A DNA stretch of 15,832 nucleotides from SHZI01 sp964384525. Its GTDB lineage: Bacteria; Pseudomonadota; Gammaproteobacteria; Steroidobacterales; GCA-2729495. Position 1 is the first letter of the stretch. Every line of letters begins with the position of its first letter. Shown piece by piece: positions 1 through 9,671 of the stretch. Both the position numbers and the translations under genes were made by a program. The stretch is taken from contig CAYLKO010000059.1 in the NCBI GenBank assembly GCA_964384525.1, positions 1 to 15,832 on the forward strand. Reading direction: 5' to 3'. The notes under the pieces were generated by a model, which saw only the letters and a list, made by a program, of their open reading frames with translations, searched no databases and was not told where the DNA came from.

Positions 1-715
1 CGCCGGCACCGAGCGCCACCACGAAACCCACCAGACTCATGAATGCCGCCATGCCGAGCAGCCCGACGATCAACCAGGTACTGCCACCGGCCACCACGCC
101 GGTCGCCACCGCCCCCGACACCTGCCCCAAGGCCCGGCGCAGGATGCTGCCAAGAACCACCGACAGGAAAAAGATCAGGGGCAGCACGTTGCCGATGCGC
201 ACGTCGCTATCCGGTTCAGCCACCGGGTCCGGCAGCGGCTCTCCCTCGACGAGACCGATCAGGCGATCCACCGCCACATCGATGCCGCCGGCGTAGTCGC
301 CCTTGCGGAAATGCGGAACCAGAATCTCATCGATGACCCGATTGGCCGTGGCATCGGGAATCGCCCCTTCAAGGCCGTAACCCACCTCGATCCGGGCCGT
401 GCGGTCTTCGATGGCGACGAGCAGCAACAAGCCATCATCGACCTTCCCGCGCCCGAGCTGCCAGCCCTCGGCCACCCGGAGTCCGTACTGCTCGATGGTC
501 TCCGGCGCCGTGGTGGGCACCAGCAGGACCGCGATCTGGCTGCCCTTGCGGGCTTCGAGCGCCTCGAGTTTGCCGGAGAGTGCCGCCTGTTCAGCGGCCG
601 ACAACGTGCCTGTCTGGTCGAGCACGCGCGCTGGTGGCGGTACCGGCACCAGCTGCTGGGCCAACGCTGCAGCGCTGCCCAGCAGGCAGAGCAGCGGTAC
701 GACAGCCCATCTCAT
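1..715 (-). CDS. TPM-domain (YgcG-like) secreted/membrane protein, 3' end off the window
   Basis: The frame is open from an ATG at 715 down to base 1, giving 238 codons with no stop, so the C-terminus is missing. The N-terminus is a typical signal peptide (MRWAVVPLLCLLGSAAALA, probable cleavage after A19). A TPM domain follows at about residues 30-155, with the family-like stretches VLDQTGTLS, DDGLLLLVAIEDR and VGYGLEGAIPD. Two hydrophobic stretches (about 176-192 and 205-235) look like membrane segments. The C-terminal Gly-rich tail common in this family would lie outside the window. The start lies 9 bp after the lemA stop, with AAGG as ribosome binding site, so it is very probably co-transcribed with lemA, a pairing seen in many bacteria. 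The biochemical role of these proteins in bacteria is not settled; some TPM proteins are described as phosphatases or photosystem-repair factors. Family assignment is firm, function is not. Confidence 0.85.
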   Translation of the reverse strand, partial: MRWAVVPLLCLLGSAAALAQQLVPVPPPARVLDQTGTLSAAEQAALSGKLEALEARKGSQIAVLLVPTTAPETIEQYGLRVAEGWQLGRGKVDDGLLLLVAIEDRTARIEVGYGLEGAIPDATANRVIDEILVPHFRKGDYAGGIDVAVDRLIGLVEGEPLPDPVAEPDSDVRIGNVLPLIFFLSVVLGSILRRALGQVSGAVATGVVAGGSTWLIVGLLGMAAFMSLVGFVVALGAG

Positions 716-724
716 GCGCCTTGA

Positions 725-1330
725 TCAGCCGGTGGTGCCGAAACTGACTTCCGGTGGCTTGCTGATTTCAGCCTCGTTCTCGACGGTGAACGTGGGCTTC
801 ACCCTGTAACCGAACAGCATGGCCGTGAGGTTGTTCGGGAACGAGCGCACCAGGGTGTTGTAGTCCCGGGTGGCGTCGATGAAGCGTTTCCGGGCCACCG
901 TGATCCGGTTTTCCGTGCCTTCCAGCTGCGCCTGCAGATCACGGAAGTTCTGGTCGGATTTCAATTCCGGATACCTTTCGACCACGACCAGCAACCGCGA
1001 CAGGGCTCCGGACAACTGGCCCTGGGCCTCCTGGAACTGCTGGAAGGCCGCCGGATCATTCAGGGTCTCGGGTGTGGCCTGGACCGAGCCGACCCGTGAG
1101 CGCGCCTCGGTCACCTGGATCAGCACGTTGCGCTCCTGCTGCGCAAAGCCCTCCACCGTTTTCACGAGGTTTGGAATGAGGTCGGCACGACGCTTGTACT
1201 GGTTCAGCACATCGGCCCAGGCGGCCTTCACGCCCTCGTCACCACCCTGGATGGCGTTGTAGCCACAGCCGGACAGCAGAAGGCTCGATATCAGGAGCAG
1301 TGGCACGAGTTTCGGGATCTTCTGGAACAT
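725..1330 (-). CDS. lemA: LemA family lipoprotein
   Basis: A 201-residue protein of normal LemA length. It begins with a lipoprotein signal ending in LLSGC (lipid-carrying Cys22), so it is probably anchored in a membrane facing the periplasm. The LemA core is clear: WADVLNQYKRRADLIPNLV near residues 39-57, then long amphipathic helices with many Gln, Glu and Arg residues, and the conserved end AMLFGYRVKPTF. The start is supported by GAGGGG nine bases upstream of the ATG. It follows the CNNM gene by 63 bp and precedes the TPM gene by 9 bp on the same strand. A TATACT -10-like box lies in the spacer, so it may have its own promoter in addition to read-through. LemA function is not established in general; it often pairs with a TPM protein. 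Confidence 0.93.
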   Translation of the reverse strand: MFQKIPKLVPLLLISSLLLSGCGYNAIQGGDEGVKAAWADVLNQYKRRADLIPNLVKTVEGFAQQERNVLIQVTEARSRVGSVQATPETLNDPAAFQQFQEAQGQLSGALSRLLVVVERYPELKSDQNFRDLQAQLEGTENRITVARKRFIDATRDYNTLVRSFPNNLTAMLFGYRVKPTFTVENEAEISKPPEVSFGTTG

Positions 1331-1372
1331 GTCGTTGCACCCCTCAAGGACAGAAACACCAGGGACTCGTCC

Positions 1373-1401
1373 AGTATAGTGCCGCCGGTTTCGCTAGTCG
1401 T
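1373..1401 (-). promoter_or_regulatory. Candidate promoter of lemA-TPM unit
   Basis: On the minus strand TATACT (1378 to 1373) matches the sigma-70 -10 consensus at five of six positions. Seventeen bases upstream is ACGACT (1401 to 1396), which keeps only the GAC core of a -35 box. A transcript from here would start near 1366 and carry a leader of about 36 nt with the GAGGGG ribosome binding site. The -35 region overlaps the end of the CNNM gene. This is inferred from sequence only. Confidence 0.4.
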
Positions 1402-2728
1402 CGGCAGCCGGCAGGTTGTCGTCGGTCGGCAACCTTTCGATGCAGACATAGCCCACCCGCCGGCGCTCGACGGACAAAACCGTCAATCGATACCCGGACA
1501 CTTCCAGAGTGTCACCCTTTACCGGCAATCTCACCAGCGTGTTCATGAACAGGCCGGACAGGGTGTGGGTATCGGCGTCATGCTCCAGCGGCGCCTCGAT
1601 CACCCGTTCGATATCCGGGATCGGCGCCAGGCCATCCACTTCCCAATGGCCCTCCTCGATCTTCCGGATGCCGTGGGCGCCCTCGGTGGTGTCGGTCTCG
1701 TCGCGGATCTCGCCGGTGATCTCCTCCAGCAGATCTTCCAGGCTCACGACACCGGCCATCTGGCCATATTCATCGACGACGATCGCGAGATGCATGCGGC
1801 GCTGGCGCATCTGCTCCATGACGCGCGACACGCCGACATTGACCGGCACAACCAGCGGTTCCCGGGCAAACTGCAGGAGGTTCGCCCACGGCGCCACGGC
1901 GCCATTGAGCATCGCGCCGAAAATATCCTTGGTCAGCAACACGCCATGAATGCTGTCATCGCTGCGGCGGACCAGCGGGTACCGGGAATGTTCGGACTCC
2001 CGCACTATCGCCATGTTGATGGCGGCATCATCGGTGATATCCAGCGTCACGACATCGGGGCGCGCGATCATGATGGCGGAGACGGGTTGCCGGCCGAAAC
2101 TGAGGAGGTTCTGCAACATCTCGCCCTTGGTGCTGCTGATCCGGCCGGCGGCACGCGACGTGGCCACGAGCCCCTTGATTTCACCTGCCGTCAGCACATC
2201 TTCGTGGGTGGGTTCGCTGACCCCGAGCAACCGGAGCAGGCCGCGCGAGGCGCGATCCAGCAGCCAGTTCAGGGGATAGACCAGCAGATAGCAGGCATGC
2301 AGGGGATAGGCAATCCACAACGACACCGAATCAGCCTGCCGGATCGCGAACGACTTCGGCACCTGCTCGCCCACCACGATGTGCAACGAGGAGAAAAGCA
2401 GAAAGCCGGTCAGGAAGGAGACCTGGTGAATCGTCGCCTCCGGCAGATCCATCGAGGTCAGCAAAGGCCCGATCAGGCCGGCGACAAAGGGCTCGCCGAT
2501 CCAGCCCAGGCCCAGCGAGGCCATCGTGATGCCGAGCTGACAGGCCGCCAGATAGGCCTCGAGGTGCCCCATGATGACCAGGGTCAGCCGGGCCCGGCGA
2601 CTGCCATCATCCGCCTGTGCCCGGACACGAAACAGCCGCGCCTTGACCAGCGCGAATTCCGCCGCCACGAAGAAGGCATTGGCCGCCAGCAGCAGAACCA
2701 CCAGCGACAGGGTATAGGCTGTACTCAT
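1394..2728 (-). CDS. CNNM / HlyC-CorC family membrane protein (DUF21 + CBS pair + CorC_HlyC)
   Basis: A 444-residue protein with the full domain set of the CNNM/CorC family. A DUF21 membrane domain spans about residues 1-190, with several hydrophobic helices, an AAEFALVKAR stretch after the first helix and GEQVPKSFAI near 120-129. A CBS pair covers about 215-342 and ends in VVDEYGQMAGVVSLEDLLEEITGEI-type sequence, and a CorC_HlyC domain covers about 357-436. Members of this family are linked to magnesium and other divalent-ion transport or efflux. The older name hemolysin is misleading. The start is supported by GGAG ten bases upstream and a hydrophobic N-terminus. The gene is first in a minus-strand run with lemA and the TPM gene and is divergent from the methyltransferase gene. 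The stop is TAG. The exact ion is unknown. Confidence 0.92.
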   Translation of the reverse strand: MSTAYTLSLVVLLLAANAFFVAAEFALVKARLFRVRAQADDGSRRARLTLVIMGHLEAYLAACQLGITMASLGLGWIGEPFVAGLIGPLLTSMDLPEATIHQVSFLTGFLLFSSLHIVVGEQVPKSFAIRQADSVSLWIAYPLHACYLLVYPLNWLLDRASRGLLRLLGVSEPTHEDVLTAGEIKGLVATSRAAGRISSTKGEMLQNLLSFGRQPVSAIMIARPDVVTLDITDDAAINMAIVRESEHSRYPLVRRSDDSIHGVLLTKDIFGAMLNGAVAPWANLLQFAREPLVVPVNVGVSRVMEQMRQRRMHLAIVVDEYGQMAGVVSLEDLLEEITGEIRDETDTTEGAHGIRKIEEGHWEVDGLAPIPDIERVIEAPLEHDADTHTLSGLFMNTLVRLPVKGDTLEVSGYRLTVLSVERRRVGYVCIERLPTDDNLPAADD

Positions 2729-2755
2729 GTATTCGGTTCTCCAGAGCCCCCGGAT

Positions 2756-2781
2756 CCGGTGCGGGGCATCCCGCGCACCGG
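2756..2781. repeat. 8-bp perfect inverted repeat in the divergent intergenic region
   Basis: CCGGTGCG at 2756-2763 is the exact reverse complement of CGCACCGG at 2774-2781. Inside it GGG and CCC can also pair with one bulged base, leaving a CAT loop. A second 10-bp palindrome, CCGGATCCGG (2750-2759), partly overlaps it. The element lies between the divergent CNNM and methyltransferase genes, immediately upstream of the TAGAAT box. It could be a protein-binding site or, in CNNM mRNA, a leader hairpin. It has no T-run, so it is not a typical terminator. Confidence 0.5.
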
Positions 2782-2786
2782 ACGGC

Positions 2787-2793
2787 TAGAATA
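2787..2793 (+). promoter_or_regulatory. Candidate bidirectional -10 element (methyltransferase / CNNM)
   Basis: TAGAAT at 2787-2792 (plus strand) matches five of six -10 consensus positions. Read on the other strand, bases 2793 to 2788 give TATTCT, which matches four of six. Either could drive one of the divergent genes, leaving leaders of about 70 nt for the methyltransferase and about 55 nt for CNNM. No clear -35 box is visible on either side, so this is only a suggestion. Confidence 0.25.
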
Positions 2794-2869
2794 CGTTTTC
2801 CTGGCACAGGCAGGTGGCCGATCCCTGCAGAAATGCATCCAGAGAAATACATCCATGAGGAACAAATCC

Positions 2870-3664
2870 ATGCATGCAACATCATTGCGGACCACTCTGC
2901 CAGCCACCCTGCTGGTGTTGGCGGGCGCCCTCCCCCTGGCCGCCACCGCCCAGTTCCAGCCGGCGGCGCTGACGCCCATCGGCCAGAAAATCGAGGCCGC
3001 GTTGCAGGGCGACATCCGCACGCCCGAGGAGAAGGCGCGTGATGCGGAACGCCGCCCGCGCCAGACCCTCGAGTTCTTCGGCCTCAGGGACAACATGCGG
3101 GTGGTGGAACTCATGCCCGGCGGCGGCTGGTACTCGAAGATCCTCGGGCCGGTTCTGGCCGACAAGGGCGAGCTTTACGTCGCGATCGGCGCCGATCGGG
3201 CCGTGGCCCCGATGGTGAAAAACATGGCGTCGATGGCCAAGGTGAAGATTGCCGACTCGAGCGAGAAGCTCACGCCGTCGGCCAATCATCCCGGGCTGTT
3301 TGACCTGGATGCATTTTCACTGGGGGTCACCAATGCGGACATGGTGCTGACCTTCCGCAATCTCCACAACTTCACGTCGGCCGGACGCGCCAATCTCAAT
3401 CGCGCCGTGTTCAATGCCCTGAAGCCGGGTGGCCTGTACGGGGTTGCCGATCACACGCGCCGGCACAACGCGCCGGACAACCCGGAAAACGGGCGGCGGC
3501 TGGATCCCGTCAAGGCCATCAAGGAGATCCAGGCCGCCGGCTTCGTGCTGGTTGACTACTCGAACGTGAATTACCGGCCCGACGATGAGTTGCGTTACGA
3601 AGTCGGGCGCAAAACCGTCACCGGCAACACCGATCGCTTCACGCTGCTGTTCCGGAAGCTGTGA
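2870..3664 (+). CDS. Exported class I SAM-dependent methyltransferase-like protein (COG4798 type)
   Basis: A 264-residue protein with a cleavable-looking signal sequence (hydrophobic stretch about residues 9-27, ending LAATA before QFQP), then a Rossmann-type methyltransferase fold. The SAM-binding motif I is VVELMPGGGWYS near 78-89. The acidic position after beta-2 is in YVAIGADRA (103-111). FNALKPGGLYGVADH (181-195) is the usual post-motif segment. The region RDAERRPRQTLEFFGL just before motif I is typical of COG4798 predicted methyltransferases. I chose the ATG at 2870 because GAGGA (2857-2861) lies eight bases before it; an in-frame ATG at 2855 would add MRNKS and has a weaker site. The reading frame is also open far upstream across the antisense of the CNNM gene, but that part is not coding. 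The substrate is unknown, and export of a SAM-dependent enzyme is puzzling. Confidence 0.85.
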   Translation: MHATSLRTTLPATLLVLAGALPLAATAQFQPAALTPIGQKIEAALQGDIRTPEEKARDAERRPRQTLEFFGLRDNMRVVELMPGGGWYSKILGPVLADKGELYVAIGADRAVAPMVKNMASMAKVKIADSSEKLTPSANHPGLFDLDAFSLGVTNADMVLTFRNLHNFTSAGRANLNRAVFNALKPGGLYGVADHTRRHNAPDNPENGRRLDPVKAIKEIQAAGFVLVDYSNVNYRPDDELRYEVGRKTVTGNTDRFTLLFRKL

Positions 3665-3688
3665 CGCAAGGCCGCGTTCATCGCCCGG

Positions 3689-3697
3689 TGCTACCAT
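3689..3697 (+). promoter_or_regulatory. Candidate extended -10 promoter of mrcB
   Basis: TGCTACCAT has the extended -10 arrangement (TG, one base, then TACCAT). It lies 29 bases before the GTG start of mrcB. The 16-base block 3689-3704 is nearly identical to the block directly upstream of moaA (9648 to 9634), differing by one inserted G, which strengthens both calls. No -35 box is evident, as is usual for extended -10 promoters. Confidence 0.35.
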
Positions 3698-3726
3698 GCC
3701 GGCCTTCCATCGACGGGATCTGATGC

Positions 3727-6069
3727 GTGGCACGCAAGCGCCGCCGCGGTTTACGGCAATACCTGACCAAACGCGTGTGGGCGGGCCTCGCCCTTGTCGG
3801 CATCGTGTTGCTGGCCGGCCTCGCCCTCTACATCGGCATCCTCGATCGCCAGATCGTGCACCAGTTCGAGGGGCGGCGCTGGAACCTGCCGGCGCAGGTC
3901 TATGCCCGGCCACTGGAGATCTACGTCGGGCTCCGCCTGACGCCGGCTGACCTGGAGGAGGAGCTCACCGCGCTCGGCTACAGCAACGACCCGAAGGGTC
4001 GGGGCCAGGGCACCTTCAGCCGCAGCGGTGGCCGCATGGCGCTGGCCAGCCGGCCATTCCAGTTCTGGGATGGCACTGAGCCCGGCCACCGGGCCGTGGT
4101 GCACTTCGGCGAAGGCGGGGTGGTTGGCCTGACCACTGCCAGTGGCCAGGACCTGCCGCTGCTGCGGCTCGACCCACTCCTCATCGGCAACATCTTCACC
4201 ACCCATACCGAAGACCGGATCGTGCTCGGCCCCGATGCCGTGCCGCCCCTGCTGCTGCAGGGCCTGAAGATCGTCGAGGATCGCGATTTCGACCACCATG
4301 GCGGGGTCTCCCTCAAGGCCATCACCCGCGCCATGTGGGCCAATCTGCGGGCGGGTGGCATCGAGCAGGGCGGCAGCACCCTCACCCAGCAGCTGGTGCG
4401 CAGTTATTTTCTCGACAATCGCCGCACCCTGACCCGCAAGGTGCATGAAGCCCTGATGTCGGTCCTGCTCGAACTGCACTTCGAGAAAGCCGACATCCTC
4501 AACGCCTACGTGAACGAGATCTATCTGGGGCAGGCCGGCAATCGCGCCATCCACGGTTTTGGCCTGGCCAGCCAGTTCTACTTCGGCAAGCCACTCGCTG
4601 AACTCAACCCCGACCAGATCGCCCTGCTGATCGCCGTGGTTCGCGGCCCGTCCTATTACGATCCGCGACGGCACCCGGAACGCGCCCGCCAGCGCCGCGA
4701 CATGGTGCTCGACCTGATGGCGGAATTCGGCGCGCTGGATGCGCGCGAGGTAACCCGGGCCAAGGCCCGGGAACTGGGCGTGCGCGGCGGGGCCGCCAGC
4801 TTTGCCAGCTACAACCCGACCTTCATGGACCTGGTTCGCCGTGAACTGCAGGCCGACTACCAGGAAGATGACCTGCAGAACGCCGGCATGCGCATCATGA
4901 CCACGCTGGATCCACGCATCCAGGCCCAGGCCGAGCGCCGCCTGGCCGACGGTCTTGCGGAACTGGAGCGCAGCCGGAAAAAGCCGGCTGGAACGCTGGA
5001 TGGCGCGATCGTGGTGGCCGGCGCACAAACCCCCGACATCGTCGCCATCGTGGGCGGACGGAATGCGCGGCTCCAGGGTTTCAACCGGGCGCTGGATGCG
5101 AAACGACCCATGGGTTCCCTCGTGAAGCCACTGGTGTATCTGGCCGGGTTCGAGTCCGGGCAGTACACGCCGGCATCGATACTCATGGATGCCCCCATCA
5201 CGATCAAGCTCGACACGGGCGCAACATGGCAACCGCAGAACTACGATCGTCAGTATCGCGGACCGGTGAGCGCCGTGCGCGCGCTGGCCGAATCACTGAA
5301 CGTGCCCACGGTTGAGCTCGGCATGGCCGTCGGCCCGAAGCGCGTGTCGGCCGTCATGCACAGCATGGGGCTCGCCGAAGCGCCGCGCCCCCTGCCCTCG
5401 ATGCTGCTGGGTTCCGTGGCGCTGGCGCCCATCGAAGTGGCGCAGCTCTACAACAGCCTGGCCAATGGCGGCTTCCGCACGCCGTTGAAAGCTGTCCGCG
5501 CCGTGCTCGATTCAACCGGCAAGCCGCTCGAACGCTATCAGCTGAAGATCAGCCGGGCCGCCGATCCGGCCGCGGTGCAGGAGGTCAATGCCAGCCTCAA
5601 GCAGGTATTCGAGCGCGGCACGGCGCGCGGCGCCCGCGCCTGGCTGCCGCCGAATCTGGGTCTGGCCGGCAAGACCGGCACATCGGATGATCTGCGGGAC
5701 AGCTGGTTTGCCGGCTTCAGCAACGAGCATGTGGCCGTGGTCTGGGTTGGCGCCGATGACAACTCGCCCACCGGACTCACGGGCGCCTCGGGCGCCCTGT
5801 CGATCTGGGCCCGCATGGTGGCGGACTTCGGCGACAGCAGTTACACCCCGATGCCGGCTGACGGATTGCAGTATGTATCATTCGATTTCCTGACCGGCAT
5901 GACCGCCGGGCCGGGCGCTGGTGATCCGGTGATCCTGCCGCTGCCGGTTGTCACCGTGGTGCCGCCGAATCCGCTGTGCGGCGGCGGCATCGACTTCAAC
6001 AACATGGGCGAGAACATCGGCGGTGTCGCCAGGCAGGGCGTTGAATGGCTCCGGAAATTGCTCAATTGA
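3727..6069 (+). CDS. mrcB: Bifunctional penicillin-binding protein 1b (transglycosylase/transpeptidase)
   Basis: A 780-residue class A penicillin-binding protein that polymerises lipid II and crosslinks peptidoglycan in the periplasm. Order of parts: a basic cytoplasmic tail (MARKRRRG), one membrane helix (about 18-40), a UB2H domain (about 60-145), the GT51 glycosyltransferase and the transpeptidase. The GT51 motif EDRDFDHHGG carries catalytic Glu184; a second motif, GGSTLTQQLVR, lies at 215-225. The transpeptidase keeps all three motifs: SLVK (nucleophile Ser464, Lys467), SLN (523-525) and KTGT (649-652). The start is GTG, placed just before the basic tail; the ATG four bases earlier is in another frame. 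UB2H is the domain that binds Lpo activators in E. coli, and the next gene encodes a TPR lipoprotein, so PBP1b and its activator are probably encoded together. The stop overlaps the next gene. Confidence 0.97.
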   Translation: MARKRRRGLRQYLTKRVWAGLALVGIVLLAGLALYIGILDRQIVHQFEGRRWNLPAQVYARPLEIYVGLRLTPADLEEELTALGYSNDPKGRGQGTFSRSGGRMALASRPFQFWDGTEPGHRAVVHFGEGGVVGLTTASGQDLPLLRLDPLLIGNIFTTHTEDRIVLGPDAVPPLLLQGLKIVEDRDFDHHGGVSLKAITRAMWANLRAGGIEQGGSTLTQQLVRSYFLDNRRTLTRKVHEALMSVLLELHFEKADILNAYVNEIYLGQAGNRAIHGFGLASQFYFGKPLAELNPDQIALLIAVVRGPSYYDPRRHPERARQRRDMVLDLMAEFGALDAREVTRAKARELGVRGGAASFASYNPTFMDLVRRELQADYQEDDLQNAGMRIMTTLDPRIQAQAERRLADGLAELERSRKKPAGTLDGAIVVAGAQTPDIVAIVGGRNARLQGFNRALDAKRPMGSLVKPLVYLAGFESGQYTPASILMDAPITIKLDTGATWQPQNYDRQYRGPVSAVRALAESLNVPTVELGMAVGPKRVSAVMHSMGLAEAPRPLPSMLLGSVALAPIEVAQLYNSLANGGFRTPLKAVRAVLDSTGKPLERYQLKISRAADPAAVQEVNASLKQVFERGTARGARAWLPPNLGLAGKTGTSDDLRDSWFAGFSNEHVAVVWVGADDNSPTGLTGASGALSIWARMVADFGDSSYTPMPADGLQYVSFDFLTGMTAGPGAGDPVILPLPVVTVVPPNPLCGGGIDFNNMGENIGGVARQGVEWLRKLLN

Positions 6070-6578
6070 ATGTCTCCCGGCGAGCGTTGCTGTCGCTGAT
6101 GTCGCTGCTGCTGATCGCCGGCTGCGTGCCACTCGACTTCGGCACCCCGCCACCCAGCCGCACCCCGGTCCCGACCACCCGGCCAGCCACGCCGCTACCG
6201 GCGCCGGCGCCGGTCATCCTGAGTCCGGTGCCGGAAGCGCCGCCGGCGGNNNNNNNNNNCGGCGGCACCGGGCACGGTTGAACCACAACCCTCCATGCGG
6301 GTGGCTCCGCCGATCAGCGCGGCCAGTCAGGCGCTGTTGAGCCAGAGCCGCAGTCATCAGGCGGCCGGCAACTACGACCTGGCGGCCGCATCCATCGAGC
6401 GCGCGGTGCGCATCGATCCGCGGGAGCCGCTGCTCTGGCTGGAACTCGGCAGCATCCGCCTCAAGGAAGGCGACTTCGCCCAGGCCGAGGCCGTGGGTCG
6501 CAAGGCATTGAGCCTGTCCGCCGGTGATGCCGCCCTGACGGCTCGCGCCGAGGATCTCATCGCGACCGCAAAGCGGCG

Positions 6579-6582
<4 letters not shown>
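6045..6582 (+). CDS. lpoP: TPR lipoprotein, candidate PBP1b activator LpoP (split by an N gap)
   Basis: The first part (6045-6249) encodes a lipoprotein signal with LIAGC (Cys27) followed by a Pro/Thr/Ala-rich linker. After the 10 N, the sequence continues with Pro/Ala residues (AAPGTVEPQPS) and about two TPR motifs (NYDLAAASIERAVRIDPREP and GDFAQAEAVGRKALSL, about one repeat each). The two parts are in different frames as written. They join if the true gap length is a multiple of three, so one gene is the simplest reading. The ATG at 6045 overlaps mrcB by 25 bp and has AGGG upstream; a TTG at 6066, overlapping the mrcB stop as TTGA, would give a more typical short signal peptide. In Pseudomonas aeruginosa, LpoP is a TPR lipoprotein encoded in an operon with the PBP1b gene and activates it. 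Assignment here rests on context and architecture, not on an alignment. Confidence 0.75.
6250..6259. other. Assembly gap (10 N)
   Basis: Ten undetermined bases lie in the middle of the Pro/Ala-rich linker of the lipoprotein gene. The flanks are both made of CCG and GCG-like units, so low complexity probably broke the assembly. The surrounding frames require a true length that is a multiple of three, including zero, so the number ten is unlikely to be correct. Confidence 0.95.
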
Positions 6583-8571
<1,989 letters not shown>

Positions 8572-8579
<8 letters not shown>

Positions 8580-9633
8580 CGATGTAGTACATCTCCACTT
8601 TCTCGCCCGGTGGCTGCTTGGCCCGGAGTTCGCTGTAGCGGTCATCGCGCCCGGACCAGACGCCGGTGATCAGCTGGATGAGCTGCCCATCGTCGAGCCC
8701 GGCCCGCAACGGCCCCTTGAGGTCCGTGCCCCGGGCGGCAAACAGGCAGGTGTACAGCTTGCCGTCCGACGACAGGCGGGCGCGCGTGCAATTGCCGCAG
8801 AAGGGCTCGGATACCGAAGATATGAAGCCGACTTCGCTGCTGCCATCATCGAAGCGGTAACGCGCAGCCACTTCACCGCGGTAGTTGGGTTCGACGGCCG
8901 TCATCGGCCAGCGCTCCCTCAGCATGGCGAGCAGCTCACGGGACGGCACCGTATCGCCGGCCTGCCAGTGATTGATCGTGCCGACATCCATGTACTCGAT
9001 GAACCGGACGATGACGCCGGTGCCGCGAAAATGCTCCACCAGATCGACGACGGTGTGCTCGTTCACGCCGCGCTTGACCACGGCATTCACCTTGATCGGC
9101 ATCAAGCCGGCCGTGACGGCCTCCTGGATGCCTTCCAGCACCTGCGACTTGCTGCCGCGACCACCGCTCATCTGCAGGAAGACCGCATCATCGAGCGAGT
9201 CGAGGCTCACGGTCACGCGCGACAGGCCGGCGGCCTTCAGTGCCGCCGCATGCTGGGCCAGCAGGATGCCGTTGGTGGTGAGTGCAATGTCATCGATGCC
9301 GGGCACCCGCGACAGATCACCCACCAGCTCGGCGATGTTCGGCCGCAGCAGCGGCTCGCCACCGGTGATGCGCAACTTGTGCACGCCCAGCCCGGCGAAG
9401 AGGTGGGACAGGCGCACGATCTCGTCGAAGGACAGCCGCTCGCTGCTCTTCAGGAACTCGAAATTCGAATGGTATTTGTCCTCGGGCATGCAGTAGGGAC
9501 AGCGGAAATTGCAGCGGTCCATCACCGAGATGCGCAGATCCCGCAGGGGTCGGTGCCGACGGTCCAGAACGGTGGGCAAGCCTTTGGCTGGCGAAGATGT
9601 CGCCGGATGCAGCTGCACGATGCGCTCGGTCAT
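8572..9633 (-). CDS. moaA: GTP 3',8-cyclase MoaA (molybdenum cofactor step 1)
   Basis: A 353-residue radical-SAM enzyme that converts GTP to the 3',8-cyclised precursor of molybdopterin, acting with MoaC. The N-terminal 4Fe-4S site is CNFRCPYC (Cys41, Cys45, Cys48) and the second cluster site is CGNC plus a later Cys (Cys279, Cys282, Cys296). GGEP (91-94) is the usual SAM-contact motif. The chain ends in the Gly-Gly tail required for MoaA activity. The ATG at 9633 has no Shine-Dalgarno sequence but has a TGCTACCAT element exactly 6 bases upstream, suggesting a leaderless transcript; the alternative GTG at codon 6 looks less likely. The gene is divergent from the quinone oxidoreductase-moeA pair across a 38-bp gap and is followed by the overlapping acetoacetyl-CoA synthetase gene. 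moaC, moaD and moaE are not in the window. Confidence 0.97.
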
Positions 9634-9671
9634 GGCCGGATGGTAGCAGACCGAACCGATATACTGACTGC
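9634..9671. promoter_or_regulatory. Compact divergent promoter region between moaA and the oxidoreductase gene
   Basis: Only 38 bp separate two divergent start codons. On the minus strand TGCTACCAT (9648 to 9640) ends 6 bases before the moaA ATG. On the plus strand TATACT (9660-9665), five of six to consensus, ends 6 bases before the oxidoreductase ATG at 9672. Both would start transcription at or next to the start codon. Each polymerase site would overlap the other, so the two units probably compete. Clear -35 boxes are not visible. Confidence 0.4.

Noticed and set aside
39..809. Plus-strand open frames at the left end
   Set aside because: They are antisense to the TPM and lemA genes, which have signal peptides, ribosome binding sites and family motifs.
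1379..2854. Very long open frame on the plus strand running into the methyltransferase gene
   Set aside because: It lies opposite the CNNM gene, which has clear domains and motifs. The upstream translation is low-complexity and looks like nothing known. Only the part from 2870 has a ribosome binding site and signal peptide.
3751..5232. A 493-codon open frame antisense to mrcB
   Set aside because: mrcB on the plus strand has every catalytic motif. Long antisense frames are expected in GC-rich genes, and the translation shows no family features.
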